The notes under the pieces are model-generated. The model saw nothing but the letters and a program-made list of their open reading frames with translations. It searched no databases and had not been told where the DNA came from. Below are positions 1 to 11,511 of a stretch of 64,000 bases of DNA, in pieces. The number at the start of each line of letters is the position of its first letter. Within the stretch, counting starts at the first letter, position 1. The stretch covers positions 143,290,476 through 143,354,475 of the forward strand of contig NC_133650.1 in assembly GCF_009905375.1 (NCBI RefSeq), read 5' to 3'. The DNA comes from Apium graveolens. Lineage: Eukaryota > Streptophyta > Magnoliopsida > Apiales > Apiaceae. A program made the position numbers and the translations under genes.

Positions 1-1015
1 CGATGAAGATTATCGATATCCTTGGAACATGAAAAAGCGTCTAGAATCAGATGGCGAGTCAACTGAAGAGTTCAAATTGAAGATAAATATTAAGAATTTG
101 GCAATACCTTCTCTTTCTATAATTTCTTTTGGCCTCTCTCAAAAGAGGTATCTGTTAGAGGATATATTCCCTAACACCCGTTTATTCATTTTGTGCCAGA
201 ATTTTGTTCTCTGGATTTCATTTCCTTCAGAAATATCAGCTTCGAAATCTTTTCAGTTTTATTCATTTGATTTTGAGATCTTTGATAATTTTATTCCGAC
301 TGAGATGAACAACTCTAACTGTAGGGGACACAAGGTATACCTGTCTGTGTGATAGGAGTTGGATGGGACGCCATCACTTGTGTGTATTGTGAATACATGA
401 AGGTTAACCACCTTTAGTAGTGTCTTAATTTGGGCACGCAATACCAAGTTCATTTGATCATATTGATCTCTCAGTTATTCTTTTATTTCAACAATATTTA
501 TTTATTTTTTTTTTCTCAAATTCAGATTTTGTCCTGTTATGATATGAAATTATTTTCTCTTTGTAAGTCCATGATTTTATCATCCCAAACATTCGAAGGT
601 ATGCCAATCAAGTTAAGCTGAGTTATCTTGGTCAAGTCAAAGTAAGGCGATGTGATGGAATTACGAAGGACAACAGTGGACTGCAATGCGATTAGAATAT
701 CAGTGGCATATAGCGAAGTCAATATGTTCTTTTATTTTTCTCTCTATCTTTCTTTCTTTTCTTCCCTCTATCTTTCTCTCTATTCTTCTTTCTCGCAATC
801 AGTAAAGCGATTCTATTGAAGAATTGGTCAAAGGATGTGAATGGAACAGTGGTGCACAGTGAAGCTCCTGTAAAAGTTTTATTATACAAGGAATACAAGA
901 TTTATTTGAGATTATGGAAAATTGAGGTTATTTGGAAATGGAAAGTTGGCTAGAAGATCCCTTAGTGCTTTCTTCTGCTGATTCCGAGGACGGAATCCTT
1001 ATAAGGGGGGTAGAT
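1..1015 (+). other. Unassigned sequence and decayed 3' end of a Ty3-gypsy polyprotein
   Basis: Only the last part can be assigned. From about 915 to 1036 one frame reads a tail with SSADSEDGILIRG and then VDCNIPYF before a stop that lies a few bases inside the LTR. That is the kind of acidic tail that follows the chromodomain in plant Tekay-type gypsy polyproteins. An in-frame TGA at about 920 shows decay. It ends in a polypurine tract next to the LTR at 1016. The stretch 29-352 is open (107 codons) and begins with a charged segment but has no domain I recognise. The rest of 353-900 is AT-rich with no gene that I can support. Confidence 0.4.
1003..1010 (+). other. Polypurine tract of the gypsy element
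   Basis: AAGGGGGG lies five bases before the LTR start TGTAATATCCC. It is the expected plus-strand primer site and shows that the LTR to its right is a 3' LTR, not a clean solo LTR. Confidence 0.65.
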
Positions 1016-4000
1016 TGTAATATCCCATATTTTTAGATATAATTTTTATAATGATTTGGAATTATTTATGTGATTTTATGTGAATTTTAGTGAATTATAT
1101 GATAAGTGAAATTGATGTTTGGATGTTTATATGTGACATTATTTGAATATTTGAATTTTTATATGTCCAGAATAAAATATAGATAATTGTGATATTTTTC
1201 TGGTAATTTTTGGACTGTTAGATGATTTTATATGATTTATGTATTATTAATTATTTTCGGAATAATTACCAAAATTATTTTATAAAGCCGGGAATCATCC
1301 AACCTCAACCGTTTTTGCGTTTTTATAACCCGAAACTCTTTCGAAAACTCCTTCCTAACCTAATCTGGTAATTCCGGACATTTTCCGTGTTTTGTCTTTT
1401 TCAATCCGGATTACGGTTTGACCCGTGCGCGGCCCGGCGCAATATTTTCGATACGATAATCATTTCGGTAATCAATAAAACCCGTATTCTCGAGAGACGG
1501 GATATTTTTACGTTATTTTCGTATATAGTGTTTTATAAAAAGCTCGGTTTTGATAATTATCCAATTCTGGTATTTAATTGTATCGTTTTTAAAGTTACTT
1601 AGCGGCTAAGTAATCTATTTTTTGATCATTTTGTAGTTACTTAGTGGCTAAGCAACTAATTTAACGATCCAAAATGATCCAGAACGATCCAATATTCCAT
1701 AAATATAAATAGTCTAATTCTTATTTCGTTTATTCCGTTTATTCATTTGCAACCAGTTAAAATACCGTAAATACAGATAAAAACCCGAGAAACTGAAACG
1801 TTTCCGAGAATCAAACACACGAATGAAGGCGTTATCGTACTCCGATTCGGGCGTGCAGCATATCAAAACGAAGCTCTCGAAATCTTCTTTCTGAATCAAT
1901 CATCAGTTTCTGCCCAGAAATCATGGTAATTTTCTTATTTATTTATTTATATTCGAATTATTTGATAATTAAATTATGAAAGTTTGTTCTTGATGTTGTT
2001 GATATGATTTGATGCTTCCATGTTGTAGAGCATGTTTTTCTGGTCGATTTGGTATATTATACTTCAAAAATAGAGTTCAATATCATATAGAAATTAAGGT
2101 TTGATTTTCTGAAAATTTCTTGAATATGTGTTCTTGGTGTTCCTGAAGAATTCTGAAAATCAAAGTCAATTTTGAAGGTGTTATTGAACACCAAATCACA
2201 AGTATGAATATCCATTGTGAAGCCTTCAATCTGTTCTATCTGATTTTAGCATCAAAATCAATTGAGGTTTGGTAAATTTTAAATTCGTAATTTTAGGGTT
2301 AATATTCGAATTTGGGGCTTTTCGTTTAACTGATTTTTGGATTATTTTGATGTTATAAATTGATTGTGCATAATCAGAGTTTTAATTCGAGTCATGTTTC
2401 ATGAAGTTTGGGTTGGGAACGACTGAATTCGAGTTTTTGCCGGAAAACTCGAAGAAACCGCTGGTTTCAATGGTGTTTTTACCGGAATCGAAGCTTTAAC
2501 GATTGTTTGCTAGTGTTGTCGACGTATTCTGGTTGCTGGGACGTTGTTGTTGTTGTTTAGACTATTTAGCAGATTAAACGGTGTGATTCTGACCAAGAAC
2601 GGAGCTCGCCAGGATCGGAGAACCCCGCCGGAAACTGGTAATGTTCCCAGAATCCGGTCGGTGTTCAACCCGACCCGGATTCGTTCTTGGACGAACCGTT
2701 TCTTTTAGTTCCCGACCCGGTTTCAATCCCAAAACTCCCAATTCTGTTTACAAAATTCTGTTTATGAGATTTTCTGTTTTAAAAATAATTCAAAATCCTA
2801 TTTATATTTTCTAAAAATTCATTTTTATTTTAAAAATCTTTATTTTTAATTCTGAAAATTTATATTAATTCAAAAATAAATCCAAATTATTTAGTTAATT
2901 AATTTTAATTGATATTTAATTATTTAATTAGTCAGTTAATTTAAATATTAATTGATTAATTAATTTAATTAGTTATTAATTAATTTTAATTGATTATTTA
3001 ATTAGATTTAATTATTTAAAATTGATTTAAAAATTTCGAAAAATAGTTTCAAGCTTTTAAATATTATTTTAAATTATTTTCTAGGCTTGATAATTTTTAT
3101 AAGATTATTTTTGAGTGTTGGAGCCCTACTATTTAATTATTAAATGATTCGGAGGTTGTTTTTATTCCGAAAAATGTTCAAAAATTCATAATAAATAAAC
3201 CGTTCGTCCGTTTAATACGAAACGAACGCGTACAGACTCAGAAAAATATTCCGCTTTCAATAAAAATACTTTCGAGACCCAAATCCTTTGGTTTCGAAAG
3301 GTCGCTTGTTTTACGAATGATTCTAAGTCGTTAATTCATCGATAAATCATATTTTTGACTTGATTTCAGTTTTAAACGTACCGAGTCGACCCTTCTGATG
3401 AACTGAGTCTTATGTGATATGAATTATGTGATATATGAGTTATGTGCTTATGTGCTATGTATATTACGTGTATATGTGGGTCATAAGTCTTGTGTTTGAC
3501 TGTTTTCCTTGTGTGTGGGCTATCGTATGGGTAGACGATAGACTTTTGACGCGTAGTTCGTCGAGTGGTTATCGATTAGACGATTAAAGTTCTATATTTT
3601 AATTATAGATGCGGATCTCTTGAGTTGATTGGGATAAGACGTTGGATAAAGAATGAGATTGAATGGTATTGGATATCAGGTTTCTAGCAATCGCAGAAGC
3701 AGCATATCAGTAAGGTGTTGAAAAGCAGGACGGTGATGCTTTGAGACAGAATGTCAGAATAGATGCGATGTTACGAGTGTGACTAACTGCTAAAAATCTC
3801 AAAGGCAAGTACACTAACCTCACTTATAATTCAAGTGACGTTTATTTCGATTCATATTATGCAAGTACACTGACTTCACTTATCATTCAAGTGATATTTA
3901 TTTTAAATCTTTTATGCAAGTATCCCTATCATCACTTATTGTTCAAGTGATATTTATTTTAAATCTTATCATGCAAGTATTGCTTTCCCTATTCTCAGTT

Positions 4001-5430
4001 CAAGATAGATAGATGTTTTACATATCGCTGGATTAAATAATTATGTTTATGCAAATACTCATCTGCTATTCTATGTTCAGAATAGTCAAATGATTTTACT
4101 TATCCAATTATCGGATTTATAAATGTTTTGGATTTTGATAAAAGTGATTTGGTTGCGAATATTCCTACCCAAGAATTGGGCGAATAAAATTATTTCGGGT
4201 ATCGATTATTATGACCCCATTTCAATAAAAGGTTTTAAGATTGGATCATAATTGCGTAAGTGACCGGGACGGACGGTCCAGCGGAGGGTTATTTCTAAGT
4301 GCCATATGAAATATTATGACACCATTTTGCCACAGGCTAGTTATGCCTTTTTGTTTGAGTACTCGTGTTTTTGGGGTCACGTTTCTATGAATCATGACCT
4401 TGTGCTATCACACGGGCTGATCAGCATGTGATAATACGTCCGTCGGAGGATGATCCTAATCTAAATTATCATATTGTTTTTGATATTCATAGAATAAATG
4501 ATTTATCAACTGTTTCTGTTTTGGAATAATGGTAAAGTGCGGTTTTGATTCAGATTTTGATTTATGCTGATACTTACGTTGTTGTTAAATATCAAAGGTG
4601 ATATTAATATAGATGAATGATGTTGACTTCAGTATGGAATGTTGTGAGCATCAAAGTTCGTATTGATATCTAATTTGATATGACAGCAAAATAAATATTA
4701 ATTTGAAGAGTTCGGTTTTGAATAAAGTTTACGATTAAATCCATAATCATTGTTTCATGTTAGAATTGTTTACGATATTTCTGTAAACACTGTTTTACGA
4801 GTTTTATTCTCGTCAAGATTCAAAGTATTGCTGAAGCCTTTCGTTTGAAAATATCAAAAAGAGTTTTATGATTCAACAATTTTGATTTTAAATGTTCTGC
4901 TCTGATACAGATGTCGGTTTTATATCAAAATGACCCTATATATGTCATAATGATCTTGCTGAGCATTTCTTTCGCTCATACTTGCCTGTTTTTAAATTTA
5001 ACCTCCAGTGAGGATTAACTTGCGCTGTTTAGCTACGTAATTCGAGGAAGCAAGAAGAAGCTCTTAAAAGGTGGTTGGTCCAGGGTTTGCGAATTAGTGT
5101 AAGTTCTTTTGTGTAAAATTGTTTATATTATATTATATTATAGTTGTATATTTTATTTGGGCCTAGTATACTTCATTTCGAAGTTATACTAGTGGGTTTA
5201 GTTTTGAGTTGTATTTGTTGAAAAGAGTTTTAAAAGAAAGTGAAAAATTATTTGTGGAATTTGGATATCTTGTTTCTAGAACTGTAAGCTTAAAAGATCT
5301 TGGATTAGTTTGAGGTCATAAATGATAAATATCTTCCGCTAGCATTTATTTATTGTTTTAACAGGTTAATTTGGATTGAGGTTTCATCGTGACGACTAAA
5401 TCCTCTGACCCCGGATTTGGGGGCGTTACA
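1016..5430 (+). repeat. 4.4-kb LTR of a Ty3-gypsy (probably Tekay-type) retrotransposon
   Basis: The unit starts TGTAATATCCC directly after a polypurine tract and ends GGGGGCGTTACA, with TG..CA termini. The bases before (TAGAT) and after (GCTAT) do not form a target duplication, so this is the 3' LTR of a truncated element. At 4415 bp it is unusually long, though such lengths occur in plant Tekay and Tat lineages. It contains no ORF of note. It holds an AT-rich core at about 2870-3060 and a tandem repeat at 3805-4010. It ends about 190 bp upstream of the first BCD1 exon remnant and may have displaced the missing 5' part of that gene. Confidence 0.72.
3805..4010 (+). repeat. Tandem repeat of about 56 bp inside the gypsy LTR
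   Basis: The motif GCAAGTA recurs at 3805, 3861, 3916 and 3973, giving units of 56, 55 and 57 bp and a partial fourth. Each unit has the form GCAAGTA, CACTTAT, TTCAAGTGA, then an AT-rich tail. Later units share longer identical tails than the first. Confidence 0.8.
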
Positions 5431-5622
5431 GCTATGTTTGCAGGTTTTGGATTTTAAGTAATATCTCTATTCTATTTAAAGAAGGGGGTATTCCATGTTG
5501 CATCTCAAGATATCCCCTTTTTGTTCTTTTTGTTGAGTAGGTTCCAACACTATTTGACTTTTGCAATATACATTTATTATGGAGCTGTAGCTATCATCGT
5601 AAAATCTTTTACTCCTTTTCAG
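5431..5622 (+). other. Intron sequence preceding BCD1 copy 1 exon
   Basis: This stretch ends in the splice acceptor TTTTCAG and is homologous to 15985-16111 and 17575-17699, which precede the same exon in copies 2 and 3. It marks the left limit of the repeated unit in copy 1. Confidence 0.6.
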
Positions 5623-5921
5623 ATTACAATTTTCTTGAGGATGTTAAAAGAGTTGCTGAATCTGCTCAAAGAAAGAGAGCTAAACTTTGTGGAGATTCTG
5701 AAAAGCTTCCTTTTCCTCTGAAAAGTCTTTATGGAGCTGCAGCAAATAGGAGGACTAAAATCCAATTTCTTGCAACCGGAATGTCAGAAAGACAAATAAA
5801 TCAAACTTTTTATGATTACAGGTAATAAGTTCTACAAATGGTATCTATAATGAGTATCGTGTATCTTCTTGGATTTCAATCATTAGGATGTTAAATCTCT
5901 CGTATCTTCTCCTTGATCCTT

Positions 5922-5926
5922 CTTCA
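5922..5926 (+). repeat. Target-site duplication CTTCA, left
   Basis: CTTCA directly before the 5' LTR is repeated at 12137-12141 directly after the 3' LTR. A perfect 5-bp duplication is what copia integrase leaves. Confidence 0.9.
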
Positions 5927-6556
5927 TGTTGGAAAATATGGGTATAAGTCCCATATTGGTAAGTCATATTTTTGAGCATTATGACTAAAAGATGTGTGAG
6001 ATATGATGATATTCTCTTAATAATGGAAATTATTATTTTCCATTAGAATTTGGCTCAAATATTATGGCATAAATTAATTTGATTTTGTTTCAGATTAATT
6101 GATATGGTGTATGTCTTGATCTGATTCTGTTTCAGATTATTTATGGAATAGAGTAGCTTGCAAGTATTACACCGATTCCATAATTAATGATATTTAATTA
6201 TGGAAAAGAGTAGCGCACAAGTCTATCTACACCTATATAAACACCTCTAAGGCGTTAGGGTTAGACACACCAAAACATATTTGCCTCTAAACACAAATCT
6301 CTCTCTCGGTGATAGTTTCGTGCTCGTTCAAACTCGCTGAAGGTGCTCGTTATCCATAACGCCGCCGCTACCTCGTTTTATCCTGGGAGGCTATCGACTC
6401 GCACATACGGTGAGAGGCGAAATAGCTTTAAGGAGACAGTTTCAACTGGACTCGAGGATCTCTCTTCTGTTTATATCTTTTCTTCCTCCGTTTGATCTCG
6501 TTTACTCACGCACACACTTGTTTGATTATTTGTATTAATCGCAGATTGTTTTAACA
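5927..6556 (+). repeat. 5' LTR of element 1
   Basis: 630 bp, TGTTGGAAAA...TTTTAACA. It carries a TATA-like box (TATATAA, 6234-6240) about 320 bp before its end and a CT-rich leader downstream, which fits the U3/R arrangement of a copia LTR. Confidence 0.93.
6234..6240 (+). promoter_or_regulatory. Putative TATA box of the element 1 LTR promoter
   Basis: TATATAA in the context CACCTATATAAACACC, the best core promoter match in the LTR. An identical copy is in the 3' LTR, from which transcription could run rightward toward the remaining BCD1 exons. Confidence 0.5.
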
Positions 6557-6633
6557 ATCTTAAAGCTAATTTTTTTTATATACATCTGTGACTGATACAT
6601 CTGTATCTGCTTGTTTTGTTGAGTAACAGATCG

Positions 6634-9600
6634 ATGGAGAACCAAACTGTGAACGATTCGATGAACATGACGGCTGATCCCAACGCACAGATCACTGGAT
6701 CTGATGGGGTTCACCAGCAGCCGATTAACCCTAACGCACGGATCGTACGGTCTGATGGGGGTCAAACGCCTGTTGGACATGTGCCTTCGGAACATGTGCC
6801 TGTGGGACACACTGTCATTGGACAGTTTAGTGTTCCTCTTGGACAGATATCGGCAGGATTCACTCCTCCGATCATACCTGCGGTGCCTACTGGTGTGCAT
6901 ACACCTGTAGTACAGACGCACGTACCATCTGTTCCACCCGTGGTGCCTGCTGCACCTGTTATGCCAACTGTGCCTGCTGCACATGCTGAAAAACCTGAGA
7001 AGTTCAACGGAACGAACTTCAAACGTTGGCAACAAAAGATGCACTTTTATCTGACCACGTTGCATATGGATCGCTTCCTTAAGGAAGAACCACCGTTGCT
7101 CACTGCTGAGAGTAACATGCAGACTGTGTATGCTGCTGATGCTTGGAAGCACTCCGACTACATCTGTCGGAACTATGTGTTAAATTGTTTGTCTGACTCG
7201 TTGTATAACGTATACAGCGCGAAGCCAACAGCTAAGGTCTTATGGGAGTCACTTGACCATAAGTATAAAACCGAGGACGCTGGGGCAAAGAAGTGGATTG
7301 TTGGCCGCTTTCTTGATTATAAGATGGCAGACTCTAAGACTGTGGTCAGTCAGGTGCAGGAACTGCAGGTGATCATTCATGACATTCATGCTGAGGGAAT
7401 GGTCATAAGTGAGTCTTTCCAAGTTGCTGCTGTTATTGAAAAGCTTCCACCTGGATGGAAAGATTTCAAGAACTACCTTAAGCACAAGCGAAAGGAGATG
7501 TCTATGGAGGATCTTATTGTTAGACTTCGTATTGAAGAAGACAACAGAGGGTCCGAGAAGAAAGTTAATGTTGCCACTGAGAAGGCAAACATGGTGGAGC
7601 ATGCTCAAAGCTCCAAGCCCAAGAAGGCTAATTCTGGTAAAGGGGCAAAGCTGGCACCCAAGGGAGGGATTTCGAAGTCGAAATTTCAAGGGACGTGCTA
7701 CAACTGTGATAAAGTTGGTCATAGGTCTTCTGACTGCAAGAAGCCCAAGAAGCCCAACAAGAAGAAAGAAGCAAACATGGTAGAGAATATCTCCAAGGAG
7801 ATGGGTGACATAGACCTCTGTGCTACGGTCTCTGAAGTGAACCTGGTCGGTTCTAATCCACGTGAATGGTGGATTGATACTGGTGCTACTAGGCATGTTT
7901 GCTCAGACAAGGCGGTTTTCTCTAGCCTCAAAGCTTCCGATGCTGGTGAGAAGCTCTACATGGGGAATTCAGCAACTTCTACCATTGAGGGTGAAGGCAC
8001 GGTGATCCTGAAGATGACCTCTGGGAAGAATCTGACTTTGAAGAATGTACTTTATGTGCCTGATATTCGCAAGAACCTTGTGTCTGGTTCTCTGTTGAAT
8101 AAGCATGGCTTTCGCATTGTAATAGAGTCAGATAAAGTTATTTTGTCTAAGAGTGGTATGTTTGTAGGCAAGGGTTATTTAACTGATGGGCTTTTTAAGC
8201 TCAATGTAATGTCCGTTAAGGACGATAATGAAATGAAGAATTCTTCTGCTTACTTGCTTGAGTCTCCTAATTTATGGCATGCTAGATTAGGACATGTAAA
8301 TTATGACACTTTACGACGTTTAAGTGCAAAAGAATACATACCTAAACTTACTATCGATTCAAAACATAAGTGTGAGACTTGTGTTGAGGCAAAATTAACG
8401 AGATCATCATTTAAACGTGTGGAAAGGAACACCAAAGTGCTAGACCTAATACATAGCGATATATGTGATTTAAAATTCGCTCCAACAAGAGGAGGAAACA
8501 AGTATTTTATTACATTCATTGATGATTGTACAAAATACTGCTATGTATATTTGTTGAAAAGCAAAGACGAAGCTATAGATAAATTTAAAATCTATAAGGA
8601 AGAAGTTGAGACACAACAAACTGAGAAAATTAAAACGATACGAAGTGATCGTGGAGGTGAATATGTTGAACCGTTTGGGGAATTCTGTTCACAACATGGT
8701 ATAATCCATGAGGTCACTGCACCATACTCCCCTCAGTCAAATGGTGTGGCTGAAAGGAAGAATCGCACTCTGAAAGAGATGATGAATGCGATGTTGTTAA
8801 GCTCTGGGCTCCCACAATCGATGTGGGGAGAAGCCATCTTAAGCGCAAATAATATTTTAAATATTACGATGCGCAAGAATAAGGATGTAAGTCCTTATGA
8901 AATGTGGAAGAAAAAGAAACCAAGTTATCAACACCTGAAAGTGTGGGGGTGCCTTGCAAAGGTACTGATCCCTACACCGAAGAAGGTGAAGATAGGTCCT
9001 AAGACTGTGGATTGTGTCTTCATTGGATATCCTCCACACAGCACTGCATATCGGTTTCTTGTTCATGAATCCAAGATTCCTGATATTCAAAAGAATACCA
9101 TTATGGAATCAAGGAATGCCTCATTTTTTGAGACGATGTTTCCCTGTAATCCAGGAAACCAACAACCTACGACGTCTAAACGATCTCATGAGTCTGTAGA
9201 TGACGATAATGGGAGTGACGAAAGTGAAAACGAAAATGTGGGGGTAGTGAGAAGGAGCAAAAGACAACGAACGGAGAAATCCTATGGGTCTGATTTTATG
9301 ACCTATTTGCTCGAAGAAGGTGACCCAAAAACTTATAAGGAGGCGGTTACCTCACCTGATGGGCCTATGTGGAAAGAGGCCATCAAGAATGAAGTTGATT
9401 CAATTATGCAAAATCATACTTGGGAATTAGTGGACTTGCCAACTGGTTGCAAACCATTAAGTAGCAAGTGGGTTTTCAAGAAGAAGTTGAAAACTGATGG
9501 CACTATTGATAAGTATAAGGCCAGACTTGTAATTAAAGGATACAAGCAACAAAAAGGCCTTGATTACTTTGATACATATTCTCCTGTAACGAGAATAACG

Positions 9601-10887
9601 TCCATAAGGATGATGTTTGCTATTGTTGCAATGCGTAATCTAACTGTACATCAAATGGATGTGAAAACAGCTTTCCTAAATGGAGACATAGATGAAGAAA
9701 TCTATATGGAACAACCTGAAGGGTTTGTTGTCCCAGGACAAGAAAGGAAAGTGTGTAGATTGGTGAAATCATTGTATGGTTTGAAACAAGCGCCTATGAA
9801 ATGGCATGAAAAATTTGATGAGGTCGTGCTGGCCAATGGTTTCAAAATCAATGAATGTGATAGCTGTGCCTATTACAAGGATAACGAGAACAACTATGTC
9901 AAGGAGAATGACAATGGCTATGTCATGATGACACTATATGTAGATGATGTACTTATTGCTGGAAGCAATGATAAAGTTATCAAATCTACAAAGGACATGT
10001 TGAAATCAAGGTTCGACATGAAAGATATGGGACTAGCAAATGTAATTCTGGGAATTCAAATTTCTAGAACATCAGAGGGTCTCGCATTAAGTCAACCACA
10101 TTATGTTGACAAGATCCTTGAGAAGTTTCTTAAGGATGACTTTGAGAAAGCTAGGACACCTGTGGATATGACTTTGCACCTATCCAAGAACAAAGGTGTA
10201 GCTGTTTCCCAATTGGAATACTCGAGGATAATTGGTAGTCTGATGTACCTCATGAGTTGTACAAGACCAGACATTGCATACTCAATTAGCAAGTTGAGTA
10301 GGTTTACGAGTAATCCGGGAGCTGATCACTGGAAAGCGATTATAAGGGTACTAAGGTACTTGAGGGGAACTCGAGACTATGGACTGCACTATGGCAGATA
10401 CCCAGCAGTATTAGAAGGATATACTGACGCAAATTGGATATCTAGCAAGAAAGCACTTAAGTCTACGAGCGGCTATGTGTTTACATTAGCTGGAGCGGCA
10501 ATATCATGGAAATCCTCAAAACAAACGGTGATAACTCATTCCACGATGGAAGCTGAGTTTGTGGCACTAGATAAATGCGCCGAAGAGGCTGAATATCTAC
10601 GTCAGTTTCTGGAGGATATTCCAAGATGGCCAAAGCCTGTAACTGCGATAGGGATTCATTGTGATAGTCAATCCGCTATTGGCAGAGCGCAGAGCACGAT
10701 GTATAATGGAAAGTCTCGTCATATACGACGACGACACAGTTCCATTAGACAATTGATCTCAACCGGAATTATCACTATTGACTATATACCGTCAAAAGAT
10801 AATATCGCGGATCCACTAACCAAAGGGTTATCAAAAGAAGTGGTTGAGAAATCATCGAGAGGGATGGGCCTTAAGCCTATTGCTTAA
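6634..10887 (+). CDS. Copia gag-pol polyprotein, intact, 1417 aa
   Basis: One ORF from ATG 6634 to TAA 10885 (the frame is also open upstream without an ATG). Order of domains: a Pro/Val-rich, His-containing N-terminus (to about residue 120); a UBN2-type Gag (about 125-330); a CCHC zinc knuckle CYNCDKVGHRSSDC (355-368); an aspartic protease WWIDTGATRH with catalytic Asp415; a GAG-pre-integrase zinc region (H..H, CETC); integrase with HSDICD, IRSDRGGEY and NGVAERKNRT supplying the D, D, E triad; RT with YVDDVLIAG (catalytic Asp pair 1104-1105); and RNase H with TDANW, MEAEF and CDSQSA. Protease-integrase-RT-RNase H order defines Ty1-copia. No stop or frameshift was found, and all catalytic motifs checked are present, so it could encode a working set of proteins. 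Confidence 0.95.
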   Translation: MENQTVNDSMNMTADPNAQITGSDGVHQQPINPNARIVRSDGGQTPVGHVPSEHVPVGHTVIGQFSVPLGQISAGFTPPIIPAVPTGVHTPVVQTHVPSVPPVVPAAPVMPTVPAAHAEKPEKFNGTNFKRWQQKMHFYLTTLHMDRFLKEEPPLLTAESNMQTVYAADAWKHSDYICRNYVLNCLSDSLYNVYSAKPTAKVLWESLDHKYKTEDAGAKKWIVGRFLDYKMADSKTVVSQVQELQVIIHDIHAEGMVISESFQVAAVIEKLPPGWKDFKNYLKHKRKEMSMEDLIVRLRIEEDNRGSEKKVNVATEKANMVEHAQSSKPKKANSGKGAKLAPKGGISKSKFQGTCYNCDKVGHRSSDCKKPKKPNKKKEANMVENISKEMGDIDLCATVSEVNLVGSNPREWWIDTGATRHVCSDKAVFSSLKASDAGEKLYMGNSATSTIEGEGTVILKMTSGKNLTLKNVLYVPDIRKNLVSGSLLNKHGFRIVIESDKVILSKSGMFVGKGYLTDGLFKLNVMSVKDDNEMKNSSAYLLESPNLWHARLGHVNYDTLRRLSAKEYIPKLTIDSKHKCETCVEAKLTRSSFKRVERNTKVLDLIHSDICDLKFAPTRGGNKYFITFIDDCTKYCYVYLLKSKDEAIDKFKIYKEEVETQQTEKIKTIRSDRGGEYVEPFGEFCSQHGIIHEVTAPYSPQSNGVAERKNRTLKEMMNAMLLSSGLPQSMWGEAILSANNILNITMRKNKDVSPYEMWKKKKPSYQHLKVWGCLAKVLIPTPKKVKIGPKTVDCVFIGYPPHSTAYRFLVHESKIPDIQKNTIMESRNASFFETMFPCNPGNQQPTTSKRSHESVDDDNGSDESENENVGVVRRSKRQRTEKSYGSDFMTYLLEEGDPKTYKEAVTSPDGPMWKEAIKNEVDSIMQNHTWELVDLPTGCKPLSSKWVFKKKLKTDGTIDKYKARLVIKGYKQQKGLDYFDTYSPVTRITSIRMMFAIVAMRNLTVHQMDVKTAFLNGDIDEEIYMEQPEGFVVPGQERKVCRLVKSLYGLKQAPMKWHEKFDEVVLANGFKINECDSCAYYKDNENNYVKENDNGYVMMTLYVDDVLIAGSNDKVIKSTKDMLKSRFDMKDMGLANVILGIQISRTSEGLALSQPHYVDKILEKFLKDDFEKARTPVDMTLHLSKNKGVAVSQLEYSRIIGSLMYLMSCTRPDIAYSISKLSRFTSNPGADHWKAIIRVLRYLRGTRDYGLHYGRYPAVLEGYTDANWISSKKALKSTSGYVFTLAGAAISWKSSKQTVITHSTMEAEFVALDKCAEEAEYLRQFLEDIPRWPKPVTAIGIHCDSQSAIGRAQSTMYNGKSRHIRRRHSSIRQLISTGIITIDYIPSKDNIADPLTKGLSKEVVEKSSRGMGLKPIA

Positions 10888-11511
10888 CGGCATCATGGTG
10901 GACACCCAACCATTGCTGACTGGAGATCCCAAGAACTTGGTTCAATGGGACAACTAAATCATGATGACCAAATCACTGTGGGGGTAACCCCTGGCCTGTT
11001 CCTATGATGAGGAAACAGTGAGACCCGTAAGGTACGAGGTTAAGCTTTGAGCTTTTAATGATCTTTGATGAATACATGGAGCTCAGGAGTGAACGCATGG
11101 AATTCAGTTGAGTAAACGCGGGTTACTCTATAAGATAAAGATCACCTATGTGGGAGAGAAGTGGGGCCGCTTCAAAGGAGAATTGCGAGGCACAATTCTT
11201 TAGAAACTTCTGCAGAACCAGGACGATGTTCCATGGCCAAAATGGACATACTCATGAGAGCTGAACGAGTCAGAAACGATATAGTGATAAGTATATCATC
11301 GTTTACATAAACGGTCGAACAGTTCAAGGACAAGCACGTCTACTGTCTACCAGTAAAGTCGGTATGCTTACTCGAGCGAAGGTTCAAGGAGCATTCTCTA
11401 CCTATCGTATGCTATATCTGATCGAAGAAACTATCACCAAGTCAAACTCCGTGTCTGTCTGTCTGTCTAGTGTGTGCTACTAAGATCACCAATCTCACCC
11501 ATGTGGGGGAT
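10888..11511 (+). other. 3' untranslated internal region and polypurine tract of element 1
   Basis: About 620 bp between the stop codon and the 3' LTR without an ORF of note. It ends in GTGGGGGAT (11503-11511), the polypurine tract directly before TGTTGG. Confidence 0.8.

Noticed and set aside
340..420. First BCD1 zinc-finger exon in CVYCEYMKVNH at about 380
   Set aside because: Only one CxxC pair, not the HIT pattern of two Cys-rich pairs, and no donor site or matching flanks.
1016..5430. Clean solo LTR
   Set aside because: The flanking 5-mers TAGAT and GCTAT do not match, and a polypurine tract lies on the left, so internal sequence is still attached.
6535..7152. 205-codon minus-strand ORF rich in Arg/His/Ser
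   Set aside because: Antisense shadow of the element 1 gag start; its composition is the complement of a Pro/Val/His-rich plus-strand segment, with no domain of its own.
7249..7896. 215-codon minus-strand ORF
   Set aside because: Antisense of the Gag and zinc-knuckle part of the intact copia polyprotein, which clearly owns this sequence.
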